This document shows, in pieces, positions 24,463 through 36,799 of a stretch of DNA of 64,000 bases. The notes beneath the pieces were generated by a model. It worked only from the letters and a program-made list of their open reading frames with translations. It searched no databases and had not been told where the DNA came from. Made by a program: the position numbers and the translations under genes. The stretch lies in contig CM020501.1 of NCBI GenBank assembly GCA_009823395.1, positions 27,183,861 to 27,247,860 of the forward strand. The letters are read 5' to 3'. The first letter of the stretch is position 1. Each line of letters opens with the position of its first letter. This DNA comes from Thamnaconus septentrionalis. Lineage: Eukaryota > Chordata > Actinopteri > Tetraodontiformes > Monacanthidae.

Positions 24463-24835
24463 CGTCCGGTTCACACTTGGCACGGAAGTGGAGATTGCTT
24501 CCATTCGGATTCGCGAAGCGGCGGCGCCTCCCCTCGTGGCCTACGCCCTGCATTTATCGTTTCAGTGTCTGCTCTATTTTGTGCGCCAGCCGCGAGCAAT
24601 CCGCATCAATTTGAAAGGAAGTCGCTCAAAGAAAAACAAGAAAATCGGGTTCATTTTCAAAATAAAGACATTTCAAAATAAATTACCGCAAATGACAAAT
24701 ATGATCATATTTGTGTACGTTACATTTGTGTGTATCTTGTTTCAGAGTGCAACGGAGATGAAGCGCTGTGGCTCGCGCGCGATTTTTGTAGGCGCAACAC
24801 TTCGTGGCGCTTCCGCATCCAGTGTGAACCCGACC
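24463..24835 (+). mobile_element. Harbinger-like non-autonomous element with TTA target duplication
   Basis: The ends CGTCCGGTTCACACTTGGCA and CATCCAGTGTGAACCCGACC are inverted repeats. TTA lies on both sides (24460-24462 and 24836-24838), as expected for PIF/Harbinger insertions. The 373-bp interior is GC-rich at the edges and AT-rich in the middle, with no transposase. A related element is at 32807. Confidence 0.65.
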
Positions 24836-25213
24836 TTAAGGATATGTAATTGCTTTAGTAGTCAGATGCGGAGACTTGAAAAGTTGAAACAAATACATTC
24901 ATTTTGAATAAACAAAGAAAAAAGCAAGCAAAAATGAAACAACAGTTTCTCAATTTGCAAACGTGCTTTTCTTCCAGTCTGGACACATTTTCCAAAATGG
25001 ACCTTAAAAATAAGGCCAAAATGAAAATTTCACGTCTTTATTGTCCTTGATGTAACTTTTGCGCTAGCAGTGCATCGAGTTCGCTGTCAATCCAGTTGTA
25101 AAATGACAACAAGTGCGTTACTGTTAAAGTTAACTTCCAAGACAAGACCTACAGGGTCCAATCTCGACAAGTTGAGAAACGGTTCGCATCTTTTGGTCAG
25201 GTGACGGGTTTGA

Positions 25214-26146
<933 letters not shown>

Positions 26147-26243
26147 TGAGTGTCTCCTCCCCCTCCAGACTGGAAGTGGCAGGAGTGAGTTCCTAACACC
26201 ATTAATGTCTACCCTTGCTCTTCTAGTGCAGCATGTAGAACAA

Positions 26244-26624
26244 TTAAAGGTTAAGGGTGAAGTATTTGGAGATTTTGAGACTCAACAGCAACATCAAGTG
26301 GTCAAATTTTAGCTTGCAACGCTCACCCTCCCTCTTCCAAGCTTGCCAGTCAACTACGGTGGCCTGCACACAAAAACCTACATACCTGTGCACCTTCTTC
26401 TTCGTTGGTTTATTAAAGGATGCAAACGTTCACCTTAAATACGGAAATACGCTGTCAGGCGGGCTGGATTGTCCCCACAGGCTTCCCTAGAAATATGGCA
26501 GCTAACTGGGAGCAAGACCTTTAATTATACATTTTTTATGAATGCATTTATGAGCAGTATGTTAAGCTTTTACCAATATATAAAAATCGTAAATCTGGCC
26601 AAATATTACACACTCGACCTTTAA
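26244..26624 (+). mobile_element. TTAA-terminated non-autonomous element
   Basis: It starts TTAAAGGTTAAGGGTGAAGT and ends AATATTACACACTCGACCTTTAA. The interior aligns with 40683-41158 and 54057-54325, including AACTACGGTGGCCTGCACAC and CGCTGTCAGGCGGGCTGGAT. It lies in the last neuroligin intron. Confidence 0.8.
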
Positions 26625-27622
26625 GCCCTAAATTCGCTGTGTTGCTTCCCTCTTTTTTCATAACGCACACACACATCTGAGGACTGACCCATGTCCTTAA
26701 ATGTACGCCGTACTAACCAAAGATAGAACCCGAGGTGAAGGTATCAGATAGTCTTAGTGCATCGATGTTCAAATTAAGAGTCGATGAGATCAAGCGGATG
26801 TTAATAAAACAAGTCATATCCTTCCCCTGCAGAAGGGGGTTGGGAGGAGGCTCAAGTCTGATGAGAGGATTTGCTCGCTCTTTGCATTTCTAGCACGTTT
26901 TTCCACACACGCACGCATACACAGACCTTGAGATTAGCCATCAGGGTGCTTGCAGTGCAGTCAGAGTGAAAATTCACTTTAAGGTGAATAAATAAAGTCT
27001 TGATCAGCTTCATAGGCTGCAGCGTTTACTTCCTTTGCTCACCGCATTGGCTTTGATCGAGGAGACAGGGGGTGGGTGGAGGTGGTGTTTTTAATATTCT
27101 TTTTATTCATTCACTTATTCATTCATTCGTTCAATAATTTGTCACCGGTTGCATGGCTATTTCTCAATATGTCTTTGTAAAGACTCGGTTTGTAATTAAG
27201 GGCAGATTAATTTCTCCAAACTCATTTCTGGTGCCAGGACAAAAGAGTTTGGCAGTTGTGCTTGCAGGCACAACAGGGCCGAGTCTGGCTGGGATTATTT
27301 TATGAACTCATTAGGCTGTTACCTTTTGTAGTCATGTCCGAGCTGGAGTCAAACACAGATGCTGGGGTTGGTCCTAAAAGGGGCCGATATGCAATTTTTC
27401 ATCATTGTCAGATATGAAGTGATGGGAAAAATGGACATGTGAAGCCACATCATTTGACCTCTGTACTGTCACTGTCGAGCCCTTTCGTACAAAGCTGGAC
27501 GTGAATCCCCGCCCCCTCCAGTCTGTTGGAACAGTTGCCCTTCCAGAAGTGACCTCCACCACGGCTGGCAAATGCGAAACTGAAATGTGGCCACTCCCTC
27601 AACTTTATTGCCATATTTGTTC

Positions 27623-27860
27623 AAAATTAGAACCAAATTGGACAAAATGGGCATTATAGCGAAGAAGAGAAATTTAGACCAACCAAAAACATTTGAAGTA
27701 ATTTGTAAATATTGTCAAAGTTGTGCTTCTTTCCGTATTGAATTCAAGTCTTTTTTAGCCTGTTTGCGACTGCTTTTTGGAGGGGTCACTGGTGGTCAAA
27801 TGATATTATGCAGGCTTTTTGCACTTCCATGTTCCAAGTGGAATTGATGTCAGACTTTTG
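27623..27860 (+). repeat. dispersed repeat of about 240 bp, + orientation copy
   Basis: It starts AAAATTAGAACCAAATTGGA and includes GGTCAAATGATATTATGCAG. It aligns with 56948-57190 and, inverted, with 38411-38660. No clear inverted ends were seen. Confidence 0.6.
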
Positions 27861-28230
27861 GTTTTTTTGAAATCGGTAATATTTCAATACTAAAGCAAAC
27901 AATTTGTAGCGCTCATGTGAGCCCTAGTAGAAGTTTGAAAGTGAAATATTCATTAAAAAAACAAACTTTTCAAAGTCATTTTAACAGTAAAGACCCAATT
28001 TCTCTTTTAAAGCTCTGCATGAAAGCAACTGTTCCACTGGCGTGAATTTCTATTTATTGTTTTTACTCTTTACTTACCTGTCATGCCGAGAGGATTACCG
28101 GTTTAGCGTCTCAATTTATGGCAAGAGTCTCTGTTATTATTGTTAGACTAGGATCTCAATATAAACATATGCGTGCATTTCGCAATTGGATGAGCACAGT
28201 GTGCCCCCGAGCGATGTCTCTTTTTATATT

Positions 28231-28235
<5 letters not shown>

Positions 28236-28304
<69 letters not shown>
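28236..28304. repeat. GT microsatellite
   Basis: About 65 bp of GT, with one TT interruption, ending in GC. Confidence 0.97.
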
Positions 28305-29610
28305 CATGTATAGAAAAAAAAACAGATTAAAGCGGCGTAGAGTGGCATATTGTTCCAGCATATGTTAGCACTAAAACTGACAACTCTACCAAATGCTTGT
28401 GGTGCCTTAATGCACGGTTCCATATGTGGCCACCTGTCGGAGGACCGACCTTGCACTGTTGCCTGAGTGTAGCGGTTTTAAAATAGACCACAGTCAAAAG
28501 AGACGGGCACAGGAGGCACTGCGCACATTCCATTTATCCAGAGAAGATGCCATGTCAATGATGGCACGGAAAATGTTGAGTGTTGGTTAAAATACACAAT
28601 GCAGCCAAGACAGAAAGCTGAATATCAACAGACTGGGAGGACGTGTGAAATAACATCACTGGAGGTTTACATACCAATTTTCTATAATCATAAGTCTGAA
28701 AATGATAAGAAATCAGAATTCCCAAATAATACCGCTTGAAAGCCATTAAAACACGGAAAAATAAAAAGAAATAAAATGTGCGGGCGCACAGTTTCAAATC
28801 AAGGTTCCTGCTCGCTGTTGGAGTGGAGAACTGCAAATTCTGCAAATCAACAGTTGTCCGAGAACGTGGTTACTATTGAAATTACCACCCTTGGAGTTTG
28901 TTTTTAAGAAGGTCAACAAAAGGAACGAATCAACGCCCCCCCGATGGTTAAAAATAAAGAAACTATGACAACCGACCGGAAACACGTTAGCTTGTGTGTG
29001 AACTTCACAAACCATGCTGTCAGCTTTCACATCCTGATCGTGAGTCACCAAGACGCAGGACAAGGGGGCGGAAAAAGAAAATTACAACAAAGGCTCCGAT
29101 TTGGTGTGTGTTTGTGTGTCTGTGTGTTTGCGTGCGTGGTGACTCAGTCAGTGCTTTTTTCTTTATTTTTTTTGGGCAGTTCTGGAGTGATTCACCAAAG
29201 GAAAAGCATAAATACGGAGCGCATGTTGTTATTTTTTGCTTTTAACCATGTCACAGCGGCTTAAGAGAAGAGAGGTTCTGTACTTGTCAATTAGGTTTGG
29301 AGTTTGTTGACTATTTCCGGTAATAATCCTCAAAGTACTAGTCATGGAGTGGGCGGTGGAGGGTGGATTGTGTAGTTGTGTAGTCTGGTTTGAGTTCTGG
29401 TCATTTCATCAGTCGTCAACTTGGGATTTGGCTTTGGTTAGGTTTTCTTTTTCACGCTTAATGCCGCCAAAACGCCAACCGGGGGACACACACCCACTCA
29501 ATGAACCTTGGGTTTTATCCTTTAGTTCCGTCAATGTCAGGATTTATTCACGAGTGTACAAAAGACTTCTAACAACCTTTTTTTTTTTTTTTTTTTTGCC
29601 CCTCTGTCAG

Positions 29611-30521
29611 GGATCCAAACCAGCCTGTTCCACAGGACACAAAGTTCATTCACACGAAGCCCAACCGCTTCGAAGAGGTAGCGTGGACCAAGTACAACCC
29701 AAAGGACCAACTCTACCTTCACATCGGCCTCAAACCTCGAGTGAGAGACCACTACCGGGCTACCAAGGTGGCTTTCTGGCTGGAGCTGGTTCCGCACCTC
29801 CACAACATCAATGAGTTTTTCCAATACGTGTCCACCACCACCAAGATACCCCCACAGGACACCACCCCGTACCCCTACACCAAACGTTTCAGTGGCAAAA
29901 ACAGCTGGCCGTCCACCACCCGCCACCCGGGGGTCCCTCCGGCCAACACCAAGCAGACCACCGACCAGCGCAAGAGCGGCGACCTCACCGACGAGTCCAC
30001 CGTGGTCATCGAGACCAAGCGGGACTACTCCACCGAGCTGAGCGTCACCATCGCCGTGGGGGCGTCCCTCCTCTTCCTCAACATCCTGGCCTTCGCGGCC
30101 CTATACTACAAGAAGGACAAGCGGCGGCACGAGACCAACAGTGACGCGCGCGCCCCCCCAGCAGCAGCGCAGCGCGGTGCCACCAGGCGCACCTGCCGCC
30201 ACCGCCAACGACGTGGCGCACCTGCAGAGCGAGGAGCTCATGTCCCTGCAGATGAAGCAGCAGCAGCTCGAGCACGAGCTCCACCACCAGGAGTGCGAGC
30301 AGCTGCAGCAGAGCCATGACACGCTGCGCCTCGCTTGTCCGCCGGACTACACCCTCACCCTGCGCCGGTCGCCCGACGACATTCCCCTGATGACGCCAAG
30401 CACCATCACCATGATCCCCAACTCGCTGGCTGGCATGCAGCCTCTGCACAACTTCAACACTTTTGGCGGCAGCCAGAACAGTACCAACTTACCCCACGGC
30501 CACTCCACCACACGGGTATAG
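29611..30521 (+). CDS. nlgn4x: neuroligin-4-like, terminal exon (stalk, TM helix, cytoplasmic tail) with a frame break
   Basis: The exon follows a T-rich tract and CTGTCAG acceptor. It starts with [20 protein letters not shown], then a C-terminal helix ([14 protein letters not shown]) that in the family builds the dimer-forming four-helix bundle. A divergent Ser/Thr/Pro-rich stalk follows, then one transmembrane helix (about 30038-30109, [19 protein letters not shown]) and the stop-transfer KKDKRRHET. Beyond about 30137 the reading frame breaks. The frame used so far runs into an Ala/Arg-rich tail ending at 30317-30319. The frame starting one base later encodes the conserved tail: [10 protein letters not shown], the tyrosine-containing gephyrin-binding type segment [16 protein letters not shown] (from 30339) and the PDZ ligand STTRV before TAG at 30519-30521. 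The break lies in GC-rich DNA with a run of seven C (30153-30159). The tail also has extra Gln/His residues compared with human NLGN4X. Because the downstream frame is so conserved, a one-base sequencing error is my preferred explanation. Confidence 0.93.
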
Positions 30522-30781
30522 CTCCACCTAGGGGTGGGACAGGGGTCGGAGCCCCCTCTTGACCACCATTTGTGAAGGGGGAAAACAAACGACTAGACTG
30601 GTGACGAGCACAGACTTAGCATATGTTATTTTGCTACCACACCTTCTGAAAAGTATGTACAGTGTAAAGCTGAAACTATTCGAAGCGAATGTTACTATAG
30701 TAATAACTCAATTTGGAGCTAAGCTTCAATGGGACGTTTTCAAGGAGTTTTACCAAAAGAAGAGGCAACCAGGGGTTTTAC

Positions 30782-30787
30782 AATAAA
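30782..30787 (+). promoter_or_regulatory. candidate proximal poly(A) signal (AATAAA)
   Basis: A canonical hexamer about 260 bp after the stop codon, in ACAATAAACTG context. It could produce a short 3' UTR isoform. No transcript evidence is available here. Confidence 0.3.
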
Positions 30788-30872
30788 CTGACACTTTCCG
30801 TGTGACCAAGAAGCCTTTGCCCGAGGCTTCCGTGCCATACACACATATCTATCTACAATAGAAATATACATA

Positions 30873-30890
30873 AAATATATATATACATAC

Positions 30891-30967
<77 letters not shown>
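30873..30967. repeat. TA microsatellite in 3' UTR
   Basis: Interrupted TA run of about 90 bp inside the probable neuroligin 3' UTR. Confidence 0.95.
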
Positions 30968-30970
<3 letters not shown>

Positions 30971-31340
30971 ATATGTATACATAATGTAAACACGATAGGG
31001 AACACAGCAGTGTTGAAAAGCAACAATCTGGAGAGCCATCGCATTATCGTCGTCATCCATAAACTTGGAACATCCGACTTGGGCACAGAATATGACACCC
31101 CAACCTGAAATGTATTTATGAAAACGTTTCTTTTTTATACAAAAAAAAAAAAGACAAAACAAGACAAAAAAACAAACTATGAAACAAATGGAAAAATAAT
31201 ATCTATTCAAAAAAAATTGTACATGGGATATTTCAAAGGTTCCAAATTGCGAAAATTACTGAAGATCCTCCTGTTTATTGTTTTTCTCTTGATCGTTTGG
31301 GTTGTTTTCTAGCTTGTGCTTTCGGTTCAGAAGCCTGTGT

Positions 31341-31465
31341 ACACAAATACACAAATATATATGTGTATATATATTTGTGTATGTGTACATGAATCTATCT
31401 ATCCATCTATATATCTAAATATATCTGTATGTATATAGATATAGATATATAGATGTATAGATATC
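31341..31465. repeat. TA/GATA-like simple repeat
   Basis: Degenerate TATC, TATG and TAGA units in the probable 3' UTR. Confidence 0.8.
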
Positions 31466-31536
31466 CAAACACCCATCAATCCCTAATCTGAAATTTTGTT
31501 TGTTTTTTTGTTGTTGTTCAGGTTTCATTTTTCCCT

Positions 31537-31566
31537 TTATTTATCTATTTATCTATTTATTTATTG
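31537..31566 (+). promoter_or_regulatory. AU-rich element in 3' UTR
   Basis: Overlapping ATTTA/TTATTTAT units occur in the probable neuroligin 3' UTR. Such elements commonly bind stability factors. The role here is inferred from sequence only, and a simple TTTA/TCTA repeat is the alternative. Confidence 0.35.
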
Positions 31567-32072
31567 TTTCCTCCCCCTCACCAGAACAACCAAAATGCGA
31601 ACACAATCCCCATCCTCCTCCAATGCGTCCGTGACACGTCAAATCCTCGCAAGCGTCTCCTTGTGTTTTCCTGCTCTTTCTTTTCGGCGACGCCACATTT
31701 CCAGGAAGAGCTTTACTTTTCCGCGTTTGGACTCGCAGGGCGGGCGTGCTCGTTTTTCCTTTCCGACATATTTATTTTGGTCCATTTGTTTGTTTTTCTT
31801 TTTATTAGTTTTTGTCTTGCAATCTCATCACTGCCTGGGGCTCAACGATGTGACCAGCAATGTATTATTTTAAACAAAACAAAACTAAACAAACAAAACA
31901 AAAAAAACAACAACAAAAGAAGAAGGCAGCGGCTCTCTTTTTGTATGGATATTTAGTTGGACATGTTTGTAAAGAAATATATGTTAGATATTTCAAAATT
32001 GTCATATGCTAGCAATATGTAAAGTATTGTGCCGGGCTTGTGATATTTGGGTTACAAAAGCAAGTGAATGAG

Positions 32073-32080
32073 TGTAAATA
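32073..32080 (+). promoter_or_regulatory. candidate Pumilio-binding element
   Basis: TGTAAATA matches the Pumilio consensus UGUANAUA and lies in the probable 3' UTR of a synaptic gene. A single 8-mer can occur by chance. Confidence 0.35.
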
Positions 32081-32086
32081 GTCACA

Positions 32087-32122
<36 letters not shown>
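32087..32122. repeat. ATT trinucleotide repeat
   Basis: About 12 ATT units in the probable 3' UTR, just after the Pumilio-type site. Confidence 0.95.
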
Positions 32123-32415
32123 GATACAAAATGACCACAAAAGTGATTATTATCAATTTTTTCTGTTCTGCATCCAAAAAATAGAGGTACATTCAGAAGA
32201 TTTTAAGCTATTTGTAAATTCTATTTAAAAAAGAAAAAAATATATATATTATTGCCAATCGGTCTCAAAACTAGCGAAGATGACGAGGGTTTTAATGTAG
32301 AGTTTTAAAAATGAGAAGAAAAAAAAATGTCTTATTATCGTTTGCAGTTTTGCCTTAAGTGATGATAGAGATATTTCTGGATGGACACCTGTATAAATTT
32401 TTCTGCAACATTTTT

Positions 32416-32421
32416 AATAAA
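32416..32421 (+). promoter_or_regulatory. candidate poly(A) signal (AATAAA)
   Basis: A canonical hexamer lies about 25 bp before a run of about 20 A (32442-32461). It is the best candidate for the distal 3' end of the neuroligin transcript. Genomic A runs can also mislead oligo-dT priming. Confidence 0.4.
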
Positions 32422-32806
32422 AAAATATCACAGTATTTTCTAAAAAAAAAAAAAAAAAAAAGAAAAGAAAGAAAGTTCCTATTTATTTGGATTGAATCAT
32501 CGTGGTGGGTTGTCTCATATCTAGTTATGTTTTTTTTCTTGATACTGAAGGTTACCTGCATGATGATGCCTGCGTGCAACAAAAAATAGGAATATTTGAA
32601 TTTTTCCTTTGTTTTTATTTATTTTTTATTGCTCCTGAATTTACAAGAATAAGTTGCACAATATTCTAATTATGTTTCTGTGGCAGAAATGATGCAAGAA
32701 TAGAATTTTGCACGTGTTCTTTTGTTATACACAGCCACTTTCTTCGCATCTAGTTTTGCTTCTTAGTACTTCTTAGTTTTTTGCACAATGGCAGCTACGA
32801 CAGTAA

Positions 32807-33385
32807 TGCCTGGTTCACAATGGACGTAGAGGCGCGAGCCACAGTCCTCCTGTTCACACCAGACACGCATATCTCCGCGATGATCGACAAGCGCTTCTGC
32901 TCAGCTGCTGTTTACTCCCATTCAGTCAACTCCCGCTACTTCTCAGCTTTCAAGATCAATTTTACATCATCAATCTTGACTTCACAACAAATCCTCTCTG
33001 CCTCTTCTCTGTCGCTCTTTCCCGCCCGCCATCCTGTAGCCAGCCCACTCTGTTGCACATGTGTGTTTCATCTCTCTCGCAATGTGATACAATATATTGA
33101 CAAATATAACGTACACAAATGTGATCGAATTTGTCATTCGCTCTATTTTATTTCAAAAATTGCTTTTATTTTGAAAGTTAACCAGATTTTCTCATTTTTC
33201 TTTGAGCGACTTCCTTTCCAATTGATATAGAGCTGATGCTGAAACCATCAACGCATGGCGCGAGCCGCGAGCGGAGGTGTGCGCCGCTTCGCGTCCGGTG
33301 TGAACGACACCATTGGTTAACATGGGCGCCGAAAGGAAGCGCTCGCCGTTTCCGCGACGCCTCCGCGCCCGGTGGAAACCAGGCG
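32807..33385 (+). mobile_element. non-autonomous DNA element with GGTTCACA/GGTGGAAACC ends
   Basis: The left end TGCCTGGTTCACAATGGACG and right end GCGCCCGGTGGAAACCAGGCG are imperfect inverted repeats. The right half contains CGTCCGGTGTGAACGACACC, linking it to the element at 24463. It has no transposase, and the target duplication is unclear. Confidence 0.55.
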
Positions 33386-34599
33386 TGATCCCATGCTGAA
33401 GACCAAGAGAAAGCGTGATGATGTCCCAATAAGTGGAGATTTTTTTTTTCATGTAATCGCTTGTGCTAGACTGAAAGTGCGATAGGTAGTACCAGCACTT
33501 ACCCACACATGAAATCAAAATCGGGAAAAGACAGTGCCACTACGAATGCAGTGTCAGGTGTGTGTGTTCAAATCTGGCGACAAAAAAATAAATTGGGACC
33601 AGACAATGGCAAAATTCTAAATAATTTCATATTTTTTTCTTTTTGTCTTTTAAACAAAATATTATAATACTGTACTCAGATAGGCAATGCTGTAACAAAA
33701 GGGGAGGGTGCAAATCTTTGCATTTTTGATTTTTTGTTTTTGCAAATTTTCTACCGTGCCCATGGCAACCACAGTTCAACACGGATGCTCTGAACTGTGG
33801 GTGCCACTGAATGATTCAACTAGTTGTAGCACTACTAAAATAAATACTGTTTTGTTCACTACTCCTCATGATTTACATAGCCAATGCCATTAGCCTGCGC
33901 AGCAGCACACAGTTCCAGATTTGGACGAGTGTTTTTGTGATGTCTGGTCACCCACTGACCACAGACGATGAAAAAACACGAAACCTTACACTTCATTCTG
34001 AGCATTTGGGATGGCTTCTCCCAGAACTTTCATTAAAAAAAAACAACATTTAGTTATTTGGACTCATGAGAAAGAATCTTGGTGGACGAAACTTTCTTTC
34101 ATTCGCAAAAATAAAATGGTTTGATCTATAATAGATGACACCGCAAACGCCCGAGATGAATGTTTATTTTGAGACTCGACGCGTGAACAACACAACAAGG
34201 CGGCACGTGCACAGCTGCCCCGTCTAATTGGCGCTCGGGGGTTGGGGGGTCGGGGATCGGGGGGGATGATAGTGGAGGTGGAGGCGGGGCCTGGTTGACT
34301 CACAGCGGGGAGCGGAGCGGTGCCATCTGAAAGTTAATTAAGCCGACGCCGGCGCTCCATCACTCAACCATGACAGTCGTTCAAGGCGGAACTTGCCGAG
34401 GCTCCATCGCCATGGCGACGGCAAACGGGAGCAACATTGAGATGAAGATTTGTTTCTGTGAGAAAATCAAGACTGGTACAGTCGGCGATGGTACAGCCTT
34501 CTGGAAGCTAAGGACTTTTATTTTGTTTTTGTCGCATCCTCAAAGGCCTAAAATTGTAATCTTCATCATTTTCGGATGTGAGGTCACGCAAAAAAATTC
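33386..34599. other. intergenic, nothing recognised
   Basis: AT-rich sequence with a G-rich patch (34228-34300). I see no gene, exon or complete repeat in it. Confidence 0.5.
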
Positions 34600-34990
34600 A
34601 CACGTCAAGGCAAACTTTTTGACTCGTGGGCCGCAATGGGTTCTGAAATTTGACAGAGAGGGGGCCGGAGCAGGAGCAGATGAATGGAGTGTTTTGCTGA
34701 GCCACCTCTTAGGAGAAAAAAAATACATCATGGGATGTGTAGAAAACATGTTGCTTTCATGTCAATTGAAAACAAAACAAAGCAAAGTTACAACACAACC
34801 AGTGTCTTTGAAGCCCCACGGTATTTAGCTCTTTATTGAAATGACTCTGAAAACACTGAAAAAATGGATGAAATACAGCTATTCTACGACTTAGCTACTA
34901 TTAATATAATTTCTTCAAGTTTGGTGGGCCAGATTAAAAAGCTTAACGGGCAACATATGGCCCCCGGGGCGTAGTTTGCCCACGCCTACT
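34600..34990 (+). mobile_element. hAT-type non-autonomous element, second copy
   Basis: It is homologous to 3357-3721: GGCAAACTTTTTGACTCGTG at the left, CATGTCAATTGAAAACAAAA and ATTTAGCTCTTTATTGAAAT inside, and GTAGTTTGCCCACGCCTA at the right. The ends are degenerate and no target duplication was seen. Confidence 0.75.
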
Positions 34991-35074
34991 CGAGTGGCTG
35001 GCTTGTGTTTGTGTGCGTTCCTTTCCACCTCCTCCTATCGCCCAATCAGAACAGCTGCCTGGCCACCACCACTG

Positions 35075-35130
35075 TTCGCGTTTCCGAGTGGACAGATATC
35101 AATGACGAACCTGCCTCTGACGCAGAATTC
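35075..35130 (-). repeat. dispersed repeat fragment (GGTCCGTCACTGATAG family)
   Basis: CGTTTCCGAGTGGACAGATA followed by TCAATGACGAACCTGCCTCT is a divergent inverse match to the core. CAGAATTC follows where other copies have an AGAACTCTG-like block. Confidence 0.4.
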
Positions 35131-35444
35131 CGCTACTGGCTCTGCTGCTGGAAGTGGATTCCTCCAGATTTGGGATGACATCAGGCAAAATTTTAGCTCA
35201 CGCGATTAGTTTTACGCCATTAGCAAGTGATTAGCACAAGTGATTTGTGCCGTGTTTGCACATGTAGACAGGGCCAAACGTCCCATCTAGGAACTTTGAA
35301 AACTGCATTTTATGCCCTCCAGTTGTTATTTTTATTCAAATATCCAGCAGTGGTTGGTAACCAGCTTTCAACAGCGCCCACTACTGGCGCGTGACTGTGC
35401 GATCAGTTCGCGTGAATTGGGATCAGGATGTCGCTCGCTTAACA

Positions 35445-36033
35445 TACACTACCAGTCACAAGTTTGGACGCACCTTCTCATGCATTTTTTTTTTTTTATC
35501 TTTGCTACTTTCTACACTGCAGATAGATACTGAAGACATCAAATATATGAGCAAGATATATGTAATCACGCAGCAAAGAAGAACACATTAAATAACTCTA
35601 AATATGCTTTTTATGAAAGGTGGCTATTTTGAAGAATTTGAATGTACAGATTGTGTTTGAGATGTTTACTACTTTTATTGTTTCCTACATTACGGAAGTG
35701 TCTTGCATTCACTTAGGAAAAAACAAACTGTTTTAATTATTTCTGTTTTTGGGGGTATTTTATTTTTATGGTTGGTTTTTCAGGGTAATTTTTTCAGATT
35801 TTCTGAGAAATTTTTTTGCTGTGTTTTTTTCATTTTTAGAATGATTTTCTTTTCTGTTTTTCGGACTAATCTTTTTTATGAAAAACAGAGCTTTTTTTTT
35901 TTTTTTTCAAGTGAATGCAATACGCTTCCGTACTTCATAATTCCACGTTCCATGTGTTCATCCTTAGTTTTGATGCCTTCAGTGAGAAACTGCAATGTCA
36001 ATAGTCATGATAATGTATGTGTCCAAACTTTTA
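35445..36033 (+). mobile_element. Tc1/mariner-type non-autonomous element, copy 2, with nested insertion
   Basis: It starts TACACTACCAGTCACAAGTT and ends near GTGTCCAAACTTTTAGC. It matches copies 1 and 3 on both sides of a 242-bp insertion at 35691-35932. Confidence 0.75.
35691..35932. mobile_element. nested 242-bp inverted-repeat insertion
   Basis: It is bounded by TACGGAAGTGTCTTGCATTC-ACTT and its inverse (35909-35932), 24-bp arms with two mismatches. The T-rich interior codes nothing. Imperfect flanks CTACAT and CTTCAT may be a short target duplication. It is younger than the host element. Confidence 0.7.
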
Positions 36034-36351
36034 GCGCATGATGCCATTTCCTGTCCTGACCTCTTTTCTCCCCGGTGAGGCCTGATTGGCTGTGGCCACT
36101 GGCCGAGTGCTTCCTGGGGTGAGCAGCTGGCCCGAGCTAATGTCCTCATTTCTTCCTGATTCCCTGCCTCGTTGGTGCCGTTCACTTTGAACGTTTATGG
36201 TCCTCATTGCACAAAAATTGGGAAAGGAGCGGCTCGTGAATGAGGTCTGCTTTCGGATGGCAGGACAGGAGGCCTGTGTGATCACACCACTTAATGTTCC
36301 TGGCGTCTATTGTGTGTGGAGTTGCAAACAATTGCAGTCAGTGTGTTAAAA

Positions 36352-36704
36352 TACACTACCAGTAAAACGTTTGGACGCACCTTCTCATGCATTTTTTTTT
36401 ACCTTTACAACTTTCTACAAAGCAGATTGATACTGCAGACATCAAATAAATATATGTAATTATGCAGCAGAGAAAAACACCTTAAATAACTCTAAATCTG
36501 CTTTTAATGAAAGGTGGCTATTTTGAAGAATCTAAATATAAAACGTGTTTGAGTTATTTTACACTTTTATTGTTTCCAACATAATTCCATGTGTGTTCAT
36601 ACGTTTTTTGATGCCTTCAGTGAGAAACTGCAATGTCAATGGTCTTGAGAATGAAAGGAAAGACAAATTTCAAGGGTTTGTCCAAACTTGTGACGGGTAG
36701 TGTA
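36352..36704 (+). mobile_element. Tc1/mariner-type non-autonomous element, copy 3
   Basis: It starts TACACTACCAGTAAAACGTT and ends TCCAAACTTGTGACGGGTAGTGTA. At 353 bp it is the most complete uninterrupted copy. It sits about 320 bp after copy 2 in the same orientation. Confidence 0.8.
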
Positions 36705-36799
36705 GTTAAATTCTGTTTTAGCGGGGAGGGGAGTAGAGCAAATATCACATAGCATGCAAGTTCATTCATCTTGCCAGGGCCCATAGATATTGTTTCTAC

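Larger units (their letters stand above)
30522..32450 (+). other. probable 3' UTR of the neuroligin gene
   Basis: The AT-rich sequence after the stop codon contains no recognisable coding exon and carries features usual in long neuronal 3' UTRs: a TA microsatellite, overlapping ATTTA pentamers, a TGTAAATA Pumilio-type site, an ATT repeat and an AATAAA at 32416 followed by an A-rich stretch. The 3' end is inferred from that poly(A) signal. An earlier AATAAA at 30782-30787 could give a short isoform. Confidence 0.6.

Noticed and set aside
29344..29610. Open frame continuing upstream of the terminal neuroligin exon
   Set aside because: It crosses the intron and a poly(T) tract, and the family homology starts precisely after the CTGTCAG acceptor.
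30078..30449. Antisense reading frame opposite the neuroligin tail
   Set aside because: It is a compositional shadow of GC-rich sense coding sequence.
32442..32461. Long A run as a processed pseudogene tail
   Set aside because: It lies just after the candidate poly(A) signal of the neuroligin transcript, and no retroposed coding sequence precedes it.
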